Assembly: GCF_050113715.1 (NCBI RefSeq)
Contig: NZ_JBNJQR010000002.1
Location: 558,001-622,000, forward strand
From: Brevibacillus_H ginsengisoli
GTDB lineage: Bacteria > Bacillota > Bacilli > Brevibacillales > Brevibacillaceae
DNA length: 64,000 nt
Reading direction: 5' to 3'
In this document: one piece after another, positions 17,567 to 24,988 of the stretch
Position numbering within the stretch: the first letter of the stretch is position 1
Layout of the letters: every line of letters starts with the position of its first letter
Notes under the pieces: model-generated
Seen by the model: only the letters and a program-made list of their open reading frames with translations
The model's database searches: none
Told to the model about the DNA's origin: nothing
Made by a program: the position numbers and the translations under genes

Positions 17567-17582
17567 CACAGTATAAGTTGTA

Positions 17583-17612
17583 CCTCCACTTCATTGTTGT
17601 GGAGGTTTTTTA
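17583..17612 (+). terminator. Terminator of the bcrC-ECF operon
   Basis: CCTCCAC (17583-17589) pairs with GTGGAGG (17599-17605), nine-base loop, followed by TTTTTT. Classic intrinsic terminator. Confidence 0.9.
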
Positions 17613-17680
17613 TTTTCTTCTCCATTTTATTTATCCGTTGTATCATAGGTGGTATCCGTTCGCGTCGTAAGGGGGCAAAT

Positions 17681-18235
17681 ATGAAATATCCCACGTTAGA
17701 AACAGAGCGTCTTGAGCTCCAACCGATTTTGTTAGAGCATGCGCCAGCGCTTTTTGAAATCTTTTCAGACGAAGAAACCATTCAATACGTTCCCATCCCC
17801 AAACATCACGCCATAGCGGATACTACTGCCTATCTGGAGAAACTTATGGCGAATAACGAAGCCGAAAAAGCATCCGTTTGGTCTGTCTATAGCAAAGAAG
17901 AGAACCGCGTTTTTGGCAACCTGGGTCTCTATGCTGAAGATCCTGCGAATCATTCGGCTTCACTCGGCGTGATTATCCATAAAGACTTTTGGCGCAAAGG
18001 GTATGTCGTGGAAGCGCTGCAGAAGGTTATCGATTATAGTTTTTCGACCAAAGACTTGGTTCGGATTGAGGCCCGAGTAGATAGTAACAACCCAGCTTCC
18101 TATAAAATGCTGGAGAAGCTCGGCATGGTCTATGAAGGAACGTTAAGAAAAGATTGCTTTCTAAAAGGCTCACAGCGAAGCACTAAGATCTACTCCATTT
18201 TAAAAGAAGAATGGATGTCTAGGCTTGTGAAGTGA
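17681..18235 (+). CDS. GNAT acetyltransferase, RimJ/RimL type
   Basis: 184-residue Acetyltransf_3 enzyme. It opens with TLETERLELQPI, has HKDFWRKGYVVEALQKVI (acetyl-CoA loop) and VRIEARVDSNNPASYKMLEKLGM, the family C-terminal signature, then EGTLRKDCFLKG. Substrate unknown; ribosomal-protein or small-molecule amines are possible. The ATG is preceded by GTAAGGGGGCAAAT; the open frame extends farther upstream only through the operon terminator. It overlaps the convergent acetyltransferase gene by 17 bases at the 3' end. Confidence 0.9.
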   Translation: MKYPTLETERLELQPILLEHAPALFEIFSDEETIQYVPIPKHHAIADTTAYLEKLMANNEAEKASVWSVYSKEENRVFGNLGLYAEDPANHSASLGVIIHKDFWRKGYVVEALQKVIDYSFSTKDLVRIEARVDSNNPASYKMLEKLGMVYEGTLRKDCFLKGSQRSTKIYSILKEEWMSRLVK

Positions 18236-19106
18236 GCGGATGTTTGAAATGTTCTGGGAAGTGGAACGCTCCTTGGTGCTTCACAAAGAGTACGTTGTCA
18301 TTTCCCTTGTAAGTCGCTCTTATCAACGGTAATGACTGGTCATCAGGTGTAAAGTGAAAGATCACCTCAGTGGTCTCTTTCGTCATGAGTTCGTTGATGA
18401 TCCGATTCAAATCCACAAGTGTCCTTGAAATCACGTCATACAGATGGAGTTCGTGGCTATCGTGTTTACAAATGACGATGACATCATCATGCTCCAGATA
18501 GTAGATATCTTGTGGAAAAACATACGTCACATAGAACATCAGAAGCTCCGCAGCGTCAATAGTTCCAAACATGCGCGAAACCGACACTCTTTGCCCTGCT
18601 CTGTCATAGATAAAACGCAGATCATCCGGTTTCTGAACATCAAGTTTTCGTATGCTTTTCTCCCGATTCCCTTCCCCATTCACTTTCATGCTGAATTGTG
18701 TCTCATCCATGCTGTAAAATCCAAATTTCGGATAAAACTCCAATACAGATCGATTGGCAAACAAATACATCAGATCGTATTTTCCCTCATAATCCTCAAG
18801 CACTTGATTCATCAGTCTGGCAGAAAGTCCCTGAATCCGGTAGTCTGGATGCGTCATGACTGTGCCGATTTGAATCGTTGCTTTTCGCTCATGATTTACC
18901 ACAAGATTTAGCTTATTTACCGATACATTCGCAATAATCTGGTCGTTCAACACAAACGAATAGGGCACATACTTGTCTGTCCAGTAGCCTTGTTGGTACC
19001 ACTGTTCAAAGTTAAGGCCAAAAATCCCTTCTGCCAACTCATTAAAGCTTTTTCGTAATGGTTCATTCTTTTGAAATCCCTTGATTAACTGTAACGACCA
19101 CTCCAT
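18219..19106 (-). CDS. GNAT-family acetyltransferase, Eis-like N-terminal domain
   Basis: 295-residue protein with an N-terminal GNAT domain: ATIQIGTVMTHPDYRIQGLSARLMNQV contains the acetyl-CoA loop variant RIQGLS, followed by FANRSVLEFYPKFGFYS. The C-terminal 120 residues form an additional beta-rich domain (DDVIVICKHDSHELHLYDV), as in two-domain acetyltransferases that are sometimes labelled Eis-like. Substrate unknown. The ATG giving MEWSLQ has GGAGGAG 7 bases upstream; an upstream in-frame ATG lacks one. Its 3' end overlaps the convergent GNAT gene by 17 bases, so the two transcripts are complementary there. Confidence 0.85.
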   Translation of the reverse strand: MEWSLQLIKGFQKNEPLRKSFNELAEGIFGLNFEQWYQQGYWTDKYVPYSFVLNDQIIANVSVNKLNLVVNHERKATIQIGTVMTHPDYRIQGLSARLMNQVLEDYEGKYDLMYLFANRSVLEFYPKFGFYSMDETQFSMKVNGEGNREKSIRKLDVQKPDDLRFIYDRAGQRVSVSRMFGTIDAAELLMFYVTYVFPQDIYYLEHDDVIVICKHDSHELHLYDVISRTLVDLNRIINELMTKETTEVIFHFTPDDQSLPLIRATYKGNDNVLFVKHQGAFHFPEHFKHPLTSQA

Positions 19107-19213
19107 GTTTCTCCTCCAGCTTGTGGATGTTAAAGCCCTGCTCGTATTATTGTAAACCATTTCCTAAAAAACAGAAAACTGAAAAGTGAGGTTACAGTTA
19201 ATCAAAGAGGTAT

Positions 19214-19954
19214 TTATAAAGTTTGACCACTATCTACCGTTATAATCTGTCCCGTCATCGCTTCTTGTTCCAAAGCTGCACAGATTAATTGAGCAATATC
19301 CTCGGGCGTGGAAATACGTTGCAGCAAAAGATTGGGAGCTAGTCGTTTCATTTGTTCTTCCCTACCAGCCCACCATCTTGTCTCTACCGCACCCGGTACG
19401 ACGCAGTTTACCCTGATGTACGGCGCCAAAGCACGAGCCAATGATTTCGTAAGAGCATGTACCGCCGCTTTGGATACTGCGTATGGAAGCGAGGAACCTA
19501 ATCCCGTTTGTCCCGCGATGCTGCCGAGATTGACGATTGCGCCTTGTTTATTCTTTTTCATGTACGGAGCGACGGCCCGAGCCGTATAAAACATCCCTTT
19601 GACATTCACATCAAACAATTCGTCCCAAATCTCCTCCGTTGCACCTTCCAGATCATCCATCGGGATATGATGCGTGATGCTGGCGTTATTCACGAGCAAA
19701 TCAATGGTTCCGAATGACTCCGTTATTTGTTCCACCATCGCCCGGACTTCCTTGTCTTGCGAAACATCCGCTTGAATCGCGATAGCGCGTCCCCCAGCGT
19801 TATGAATGAGCTGCACTGTTTCTTGTGCATCGAGTTTCGACCGTGAGTAGTTTACTGCTACGACTACCCCTCTTTCGGCAAGTGCTAGACATGTTGCCCT
19901 GCCTATTCCCGTACCGCCGCCTGTAACCAGAGCTACTTTGTTCAACAATTCCAT
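19214..19954 (-). CDS. SDR-family oxidoreductase (FabG-like)
   Basis: Classical short-chain dehydrogenase/reductase, 246 residues. The cofactor motif is TGGGTGIG at 11-18, NNAS is present in LLVNNASITHH, and the catalytic Ser-Tyr-Lys appear in NLGSIAGQTGLGSSLPYAVSKAA. The Arg/Asn-Tyr-Ser-Arg stretch after strand 2 (VNYSRSK) fits NADP(H) use. Likely a 3-oxoacyl or glucose-type dehydrogenase; the substrate is open. The ATG with GAGAGGATCTT upstream was chosen over an ATG five codons earlier. It is divergent from a lysR gene 118 bases away, a layout that usually means control by that regulator. Confidence 0.9.
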   Translation of the reverse strand: MELLNKVALVTGGGTGIGRATCLALAERGVVVAVNYSRSKLDAQETVQLIHNAGGRAIAIQADVSQDKEVRAMVEQITESFGTIDLLVNNASITHHIPMDDLEGATEEIWDELFDVNVKGMFYTARAVAPYMKKNKQGAIVNLGSIAGQTGLGSSLPYAVSKAAVHALTKSLARALAPYIRVNCVVPGAVETRWWAGREEQMKRLAPNLLLQRISTPEDIAQLICAALEQEAMTGQIITVDSGQTL

Positions 19955-19986
19955 AAGATCCTCTCCCATTTAGAATTATGGTTTGA

Positions 19987-20039
19987 TTGTAAATCTTTCT
20001 AGAGTATTTGTATAATTGAATTAAACGAACTTCAAGTTC
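19987..20039 (+). promoter_or_regulatory. lysR promoter with overlapping operator dyads
   Basis: TTGTAA (19987-19992), an 18-base spacer and a perfect TATAAT (20011-20016) form a promoter toward lysR. Just downstream, GAACTT-C-AAGTTC (20027-20039) and TTGAA-N10-TTCAA (20016-20035) are overlapping dyads of LysR T-N11-A style, placed over the expected transcription start, which fits autorepression. Function inferred. Confidence 0.6.
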
Positions 20040-20072
20040 AATAATTATGAATACAGGAATAGAGGTTCTACT

Positions 20073-20960
20073 ATGGATACCAAAACATTAAAAACCTTTC
20101 ATTGGATCGTCAAATACGGGAGCTTTATCCGAGCTGCAGAAGAAATGAATTATGCGCAATCCACTGTCACCATGCAAATTCAAAAACTTGAATCTGACCT
20201 GGGTGTTCAACTGCTCGAACGAGGCAAACAAGTTCGGTTAACGGAAGCTGGAAGAGTCTTTTATGAGCAAAGCTTGGAAATCGTCAAAAGAATGGATCAA
20301 ATGGAAAGAAACCTCTCGGATATGCAAAATGGAGAATCGGGACATGTCCGTCTGGGGGTGACAGAGCCGGCCGCAAGTTTTCGTTTGCCGCAATTGTTAA
20401 AAAGTTTTGTGAGTGATTACCCAAGAATTCAGCTTTCTGTGGAGATTGCAAACACGCATACATTAAGCGAACGTCTTCTGAATGGAAACCTTGATTTGGC
20501 TTTGTGCTCGGCCCCGGATTTAGATTCAGAGCTTTATTTTGAGCCACTCTTTAAGGAAGAGTTTGTTGTATTAATGCCAGAGGATCACCCTCTTACCAAT
20601 AAGGCGGTGATTGACCCCGATGATTTCGACGGACACCGTCTGCTTATTACTTCAACCACGTGTCCCTATCGAAAAAAACTTGAGATGCTCATACAGGAAT
20701 CGGGGAAAATCCAAGTGCATACGATGGAGATTGGGAGTATGACAGCGTTAAAATACTATGTCGAATGCGGATTGGGGATCGCTCTAGTACCGAGAATTGT
20801 TTTGAATCCATCGGTTACGGGCACAACCGTCCGGCCGATGAGCGGCAGTCTTGTCGACATGACACTCGGACTACTCTGTAAAGCATCGGAATATCCATTA
20901 AAACTAGCTAGTTCGAAGCTGTACCACTATCTCAATCAAGAACTTGGTCAGCATCCATAA
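20073..20960 (+). CDS. LysR-family transcriptional regulator
   Basis: 295-residue LysR regulator. The N-terminal winged helix shows FIRAAEEMNYAQSTVTMQIQKLESDLGVQLLERG, and the C-terminal effector domain begins near residue 90 (VRLGVTEPAASFRLPQLL) with the usual periplasmic-binding-like fold. Divergent from the SDR gene, which is its most likely target, and 24 bases upstream of the arylamine N-acetyltransferase gene, which may be co-transcribed. Effector not predictable. Confidence 0.94.
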   Translation: MDTKTLKTFHWIVKYGSFIRAAEEMNYAQSTVTMQIQKLESDLGVQLLERGKQVRLTEAGRVFYEQSLEIVKRMDQMERNLSDMQNGESGHVRLGVTEPAASFRLPQLLKSFVSDYPRIQLSVEIANTHTLSERLLNGNLDLALCSAPDLDSELYFEPLFKEEFVVLMPEDHPLTNKAVIDPDDFDGHRLLITSTTCPYRKKLEMLIQESGKIQVHTMEIGSMTALKYYVECGLGIALVPRIVLNPSVTGTTVRPMSGSLVDMTLGLLCKASEYPLKLASSKLYHYLNQELGQHP

Positions 20961-20984
20961 AACTGCTAAATTGGGAGGTAATGT

Positions 20985-21773
20985 ATGAGTGAGCTGAATG
21001 TTTTATTTCGTACCCGAATCGGGATTTCAGAAAACGAAAAGATTACATTTGAGACGTTGGACCATGTTCTTGAAAAAACAGCACTAGCCATCCCCTTTGA
21101 AAATTTAGGGATTATTCAAAATAAAACACAAGAAATTTCCAAAGAACATTTACTAAACAAACTACTTCTCAATAACGAAGGTGGACTTTGTTACGAATTA
21201 AATTCGATGCTCTATTTCTTTTTAGTTGAAAATGGCTTTGACGCAGTTCTAGCAAGCGGGGTTGTTTACGATCATGCCGCTCAAACGTACCAAAACACGG
21301 GAAGAACTCATGTAACCATACTTGTCACCCACCAGGAACAAACGTACTTGGTCGATACGGGCTTTGGAGGAAATTTGCCATTAAAGCCTGTACCGCTTAC
21401 AGGAGAAACCGTCACCTCTTGGAATGGAGAATTTCGGATCGGAAAAGTGGATTGTGAATATGGGGATTACGCACTTGAAATCAAATTAAAACACAAGGAT
21501 ACAGACTGGAGAACTGGATATGCCTTTTACACGAAGAAACCCACAATGAATATTACGGAATTGAATGAGATTCAGACCATTATCACTAGCCACGATAGTT
21601 CGCCATTCAACAAGCATCCACTCATCACCAAGCTAACAACTAAGGGAAATAGTACCTTAACCAATGCCTCATTCACGCAATGGGATAACGGAATCGTTAC
21701 AAAAGAAGAAATTGACGACACCAGATTTATAGACCTATTGAGACAGCATTTTGGGTTAACGTCTTTCCCCTGA
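20985..21773 (+). CDS. nat: Arylamine N-acetyltransferase
   Basis: Cytosolic NAT (NhoA-type) that transfers acetyl from acetyl-CoA to arylamines and hydrazines through a cysteine intermediate. The catalytic triad is visible: Cys69 in NEGGLCYELN, His109 in GRTHV and Asp124 in LVDTGFGGN. Length of 262 residues is normal for the family (about 260-280). ATG with TTGGGAGGTAATGT upstream. It follows lysR by 24 bases on the same strand, so it may belong to that transcription unit. A perfect hairpin lies over and just past its stop. Confidence 0.93.
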   Translation: MSELNVLFRTRIGISENEKITFETLDHVLEKTALAIPFENLGIIQNKTQEISKEHLLNKLLLNNEGGLCYELNSMLYFFLVENGFDAVLASGVVYDHAAQTYQNTGRTHVTILVTHQEQTYLVDTGFGGNLPLKPVPLTGETVTSWNGEFRIGKVDCEYGDYALEIKLKHKDTDWRTGYAFYTKKPTMNITELNEIQTIITSHDSSPFNKHPLITKLTTKGNSTLTNASFTQWDNGIVTKEEIDDTRFIDLLRQHFGLTSFP

Positions 21774-21796
21774 TTACACAAATAATGTTGTGTAAT
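21773..21796 (+). terminator. Hairpin after nat
   Basis: ATTACACAA (21773-21781) pairs perfectly with TTGTGTAAT (21788-21796) around a six-base loop. The following ATATTTCC is only weakly U-rich, so termination may be partial. A stronger terminator stands at 21958-21990. Confidence 0.5.
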
Positions 21797-22106
21797 ATTT
21801 CCTTCATAACGTTTTCTTCTGAGACAAACCATATCTATGGGTCAAAATGAAAAATTAGGAGGACCCACATTAGTTCCACCCCCACTTCATATGCAGACCC
21901 CTGAGCTCGTTAACGCATAACATTGTCAACAAGAAAATCTATTACTTTTCCTAGCCCCCTCTAAGTCCCACTTCCTTAGAGGTTTTTTTTCTTCGGTTTG
22001 TGCTAATATCAGATAAAACATTGGCATATTTTTTTATTACGCTTAAACCTTCTCGTTTATCAAATCGTGTGCGGAGTAAAAACTCCCAAAGAAAGGGTTG
22101 CTGACT
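21797..22106 (+). other. Gene-poor leader region ahead of GNAT gene
   Basis: No protein gene is visible in about 310 bases. It holds an AGGAGG at 21857-21862 between TGGGTC (21838-21843) and GACCCA (21862-21867), which can pair, and no ATG/GTG/TTG at a usable distance; only an ATT at 21869 would open an 11-codon frame ending at 21904. A strong terminator follows at 21958-21990, then 116 bases to the GNAT start. The layout is that of an attenuated leader or a small RNA, not proven. Confidence 0.4.
21958..21990 (+). terminator. Strong intrinsic terminator or attenuator
   Basis: CCTCTAAG (21958-21965) pairs perfectly with CTTAGAGG (21975-21982), nine-base loop, followed by eight T. It lies 185 bases past nat and 116 bases before the GNAT start. 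Confidence 0.85.
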
Positions 22107-22619
22107 TTGACCAAAATTATTGAAACAAATAGGTTAATTTTTAGGCGCTATACAGAAGACGACATTGATAGTCTATTCCGAATTCTGTCTGACCCTATCA
22201 CCATGGGTTTCTGGCCATCCCCTTTTAGCTACGAACTGGTTTCTAGTTGGATCAAAAGAAACTTATCAAACTATCAGGAGCTTGGTTTTGGCCGATGGGC
22301 AGTTATACTGAAGGAAAGCGGTGAATTAATTGGTGATTGCGGAATCACGCGATCTGATCTCAACGGCACAATGGAAAATGATTTAGGATATATCATTGAT
22401 CATAACTATTGGAACCGTGGATATGCTTTCGAAGCCGCTAACGCTTGTAAGAATTATGCTTTTGAACAATTAAAGTTAGAACGCCTTTGTGCTAACATGC
22501 CAATTAATCATTCCAGATCAAAAAATGTTGCACTAAAAATTGGCATGAATCTAGAAAAGGTATTTATCAATCATAGAAACCGAGACATACAGACATATCT
22601 TTTATCAATTGAAGTGTAA
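22107..22619 (+). CDS. GNAT acetyltransferase, RimJ/RimL type
   Basis: 170-residue Acetyltransf_3 protein: TNRLIFRRYTEDDIDSLF at the start, NRGYAFEAANACKNYAF as acetyl-CoA loop, and LERLCANMPINHSRSKNVALKIGM as the C-terminal signature. Substrate unknown. The start is placed at the TTG beginning LTKIIET because AAAGGG lies 9 bases upstream; a TTG three codons earlier abuts the AAAGGG. The gene is preceded by a structured leader with an intrinsic terminator, hinting at attenuation control. It is followed by a small hypothetical gene. Confidence 0.85.
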   Translation: MTKIIETNRLIFRRYTEDDIDSLFRILSDPITMGFWPSPFSYELVSSWIKRNLSNYQELGFGRWAVILKESGELIGDCGITRSDLNGTMENDLGYIIDHNYWNRGYAFEAANACKNYAFEQLKLERLCANMPINHSRSKNVALKIGMNLEKVFINHRNRDIQTYLLSIEV

Positions 22620-22723
22620 ATAGAATCACCACTGGTTCAACAAAAAAAATAGGCTTTCACCTAGGGCATTTTCATCTCCACAAAAGTACACTGTATTAAA
22701 AACTTTTTGAAGAGATAATTTCG

Positions 22724-22990
22724 ATGGCTAAAGATCCACTTTGCAAGCAATTTGGTGACATCCTTGGGATTCCACCACAGGTGATTAATGGTGTATGCAC
22801 CTTAATGACCGTTAGAAATATTCCTGTAACAATTTTTGGACGTCATTCTCGTTCAGCGCTAACTACCGCACTTCACAATCACTGGCTTTTTAACAACCCT
22901 GGTATCATGTATATACACTTTGAATCAATCGACGATCCGATCCAATTTGCTCAGAAGGTTCGTCACGCCATCTCAGTACTAAAACATTAA
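22724..22990 (+). CDS. Small hypothetical protein
   Basis: 88-residue product, not recognised. It begins MAKDPLCKQFGDILGIPP, has two cysteines (7 and 25) and no membrane segment or signal peptide; the C-terminal half (ESIDDPIQFAQKVRHAISVL) looks helical. A ribosome site AAGAGATAATTTCG precedes the ATG, and an intrinsic terminator follows 5 bases after the stop, which supports a real gene. Base composition is A+T-rich like the surrounding accessory stretch. Confidence 0.6.
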   Translation: MAKDPLCKQFGDILGIPPQVINGVCTLMTVRNIPVTIFGRHSRSALTTALHNHWLFNNPGIMYIHFESIDDPIQFAQKVRHAISVLKH

Positions 22991-22995
22991 ACTTT

Positions 22996-23018
22996 CGCCA
23001 CTTTATGTGGTGTTTTTT
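22996..23018 (+). terminator. Intrinsic terminator
   Basis: CGCCAC (22996-23001) pairs with GTGGTG (23007-23012, one G-U pair) around a five-base loop, then six T. Confidence 0.8.
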
Positions 23019-23370
23019 AATAAGCAAATTTATGAATCGGGCTTTGTTAACTTTTCATATTCGTTTAGCTTTATTTCGTATGGGTTTTCCTCCTCAACTA
23101 TTAAAGTAAATAGTTGCCTTCTGTACTATTCACCAATTTTTCCATTCCTTTACTATTGGATTAACACCATGCTGTAGTTGGAGTTATCCATGAGCTTAAC
23201 GTTAGTACCCACGAATTACTAATCAAACTTGATGAGGCAACCACTACCATAGGTGAAGCACTTGTAAAAATTGGGTTTTGTTCTCCGATGGATGGAATAG
23301 TACTGAGATGTAGTGAAAAAGGTAACTATAGGCATAATCCTCCCCCTTTCCCTAAACTGAGAAAAATAAA
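23019..23370. other. Gene-poor interval with possible decayed reading frame
   Basis: About 350 bases without a convincing gene. It contains an 8-base hairpin (23095-23102 with 23109-23116). On the plus strand from about 23168 one frame stays open into the downstream antisense gene with protein-like composition (for example HELNVSTHELLIKLDEATTT) but lacks any start codon, so it may be a remnant. Confidence 0.35.
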
Positions 23371-23392
23371 AAGCCGCTCGTGGGAGCGACTT
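23362..23392 (-). terminator. Intrinsic terminator of secreted-protein gene
   Basis: Arms at 23371-23379 and 23384-23392 (AAG-C-CGCTC with GAGCG-A-CTT, one mismatch). On the minus strand the stem is followed by TTTTTATTTTTC. It lies 24 bases after the stop of the minus-strand gene. Confidence 0.8.
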
Positions 23393-23415
23393 CACCGTAT
23401 TATTTTCTTTAATTC

Positions 23416-24108
23416 TTATTCATCTACGACAATTTGAATAGTAGATTCCCCTAACTTTTTATCAACTAGGTAAATAGCATAACTGATCTGATAGACTCCA
23501 GTTTTTTTAGCCTTGAATACTGCAGCTTCGTATATGTAGTTGTTGTCAAATGGCATATTACCATAAAGCGCCTGTACATTGTTTGACCAACCAGAGCTCA
23601 ATCCGAAGTCAGCTTTTTGTTTAGGGAATCTTGCAATTAGATATGCATTACCACCATCTTTTAATCTTATATGATAATTAGCAGGTAAAATCTCCACATC
23701 AATCTTTTTTGGTATTTCTGGTATTTCTGGTGCAATCACTTCAATCTCTTGTTCTAATAGTCCACGGTATTGGAGTACCCCTTTAGAATCTTTCATCAGT
23801 ATTTGATAAGAAAATTTAATTATTCCAGGCTTACTAGTGTCCAGTTTAGCATTGGAATAATAATAATCCCCTATTAACTGTGTCTTTTCTTTTGTAGCTG
23901 CCCCTGACCATTTGTCTTTAGCAAAAAATGTACACCTCTGAGTTATGGCTTGTAATGTCACCTTATCGCCAACATTTAGTTTTAAAGATTTTGGAAGACC
24001 AATTAAATTTACTTGAATAGGTTTTGGTTCAGGGTTTTCTGCAAAAGAATGTCCATTTAAGGAGAAAATCAACAATAACATAAGAATAAATTGAGTATAT
24101 TTTTTCAA
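23416..24108 (-). CDS. Secreted Ig-like repeat protein of unknown function
   Basis: 230-residue exported protein with a signal peptide (FILMLLLIFSLNGHSFA). The mature part contains two similar beta-rich units of about 90 residues: the first begins PIQVNLIGLPKSLKLNVGD and ends LEQEIEVIAPE, the second begins KKIDVEILPANYHIRLKDG and ends STIQIVVDE; each closes with a strand like GIIKFSYQILMKD or GVYQISYAIYLVD. This is an internal duplication of an Ig/inhibitor-like fold. Start is TTG, supported by TAGGAGGATATTAG. Monocistronic with its own terminator. Family not recognised. Confidence 0.75.
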   Translation of the reverse strand: MKKYTQFILMLLLIFSLNGHSFAENPEPKPIQVNLIGLPKSLKLNVGDKVTLQAITQRCTFFAKDKWSGAATKEKTQLIGDYYYSNAKLDTSKPGIIKFSYQILMKDSKGVLQYRGLLEQEIEVIAPEIPEIPKKIDVEILPANYHIRLKDGGNAYLIARFPKQKADFGLSSGWSNNVQALYGNMPFDNNYIYEAAVFKAKKTGVYQISYAIYLVDKKLGESTIQIVVDE

Positions 24109-24385
24109 CTAATATCCTCCTAGATAACCAAATTGTCTCAAATTATCTTACCACAAGATGGATAGGATTTGACTACAATATGTAGAGTCAATGCACGTTA
24201 TTTGAAGTTAATTGATACTGAACTAAAATTCTGATTCCTCTTTACTCAAAAATAAAAGGGAGCTGTCTCAAAAGGCAATTTTTTCTGTTTACCATCCCCC
24301 CTTCGTATTTGTCTTGAAACTAGTTTCTCTATATTTCGTATAGCTAATTAGTATTTACTATTCATTTCAGCGGAGGACTACATAG

Positions 24386-24598
24386 ATGGAACTAGGAAAG
24401 ATTGGATTATCTATTATCTGTTTTATTTTCGGAGGTATTTACATATTTTTCCCAAAGTACGTACGTTTACGGAACCTATGGGAACAAGGTAATAACGATG
24501 CAAATTCCACCCCTAGAAGTGTTTTGATTTTCAGAAGGATTAAAGGATGCTGTTTGATAGTAATTAGTATTTTAATACTTTTCGGGATGCATTATTAA
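24386..24598 (+). CDS. Small membrane protein
   Basis: 70-residue protein with two hydrophobic helices (LSIICFIFGGIYIFFP and CCLIVISILILFGM) separated by a polar loop with charged residues. Not recognised. ATG with GCGGAGGACTACATAG upstream. It stands alone between hairpins and is followed by an inverted repeat. Confidence 0.6.
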   Translation: MELGKIGLSIICFIFGGIYIFFPKYVRLRNLWEQGNNDANSTPRSVLIFRRIKGCCLIVISILILFGMHY

Positions 24599-24615
24599 AC
24601 TACTCCTTAACACAG

Positions 24616-24645
24616 TAGGCTACCTATTTTTTAGGTGGTAGCCTA
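24616..24645 (+). terminator. Hairpin after small membrane protein gene
   Basis: TAGGCTACC (24616-24624) pairs perfectly with GGTAGCCTA (24637-24645). The U-run lies in the loop, not after the stem, so it is an imperfect intrinsic terminator. Confidence 0.5.
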
Positions 24646-24988
24646 AGTTGTATAGTTGATTGAACAGGTCTGAACAAAAATAATCGTCAATAATAAGAGC
24701 CTACACTAGGATGTGCAGGCTCTTTTCCTCAAGAACAATTATTCAAGGATTAATGAGCAACCATTTTCATTATTCTGCTGTAATCATTACATGAATCAGT
24801 GCCCTGGGAATAAATTAATTCAATGTAGTTAAACGACAACAGAAAGAAGTATAATAGTTTACATGGTAATAATAACCACAACATGAGTGTCGTACGTTTT
24901 TATCAATCCGAGTGGGAAGACGATATATGCGGTTGTCACCTTACATCCTATTTAAAACGAATGAGCAGCTCAAGAAAGAGAGAACGAT
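24646..24988. other. Intergenic region upstream of Ere-like gene
   Basis: About 340 bases with no convincing gene. It contains the strong hairpin at 24695-24726 and, beyond it, A+T-rich sequence that should hold the promoter of the esterase gene. A frame starting with ATG at 24883 overlaps the signal-peptide region of the esterase and is judged not coding. Confidence 0.5.
24695..24728 (+). terminator. Intrinsic terminator, possibly bidirectional
   Basis: AAGAGCCT (24695-24702) pairs with AGGCTCTT (24717-24724), with an inner CAC/GTG pair, followed by TTCC on the plus strand. It is the second hairpin behind the small membrane protein gene. Confidence 0.7.
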
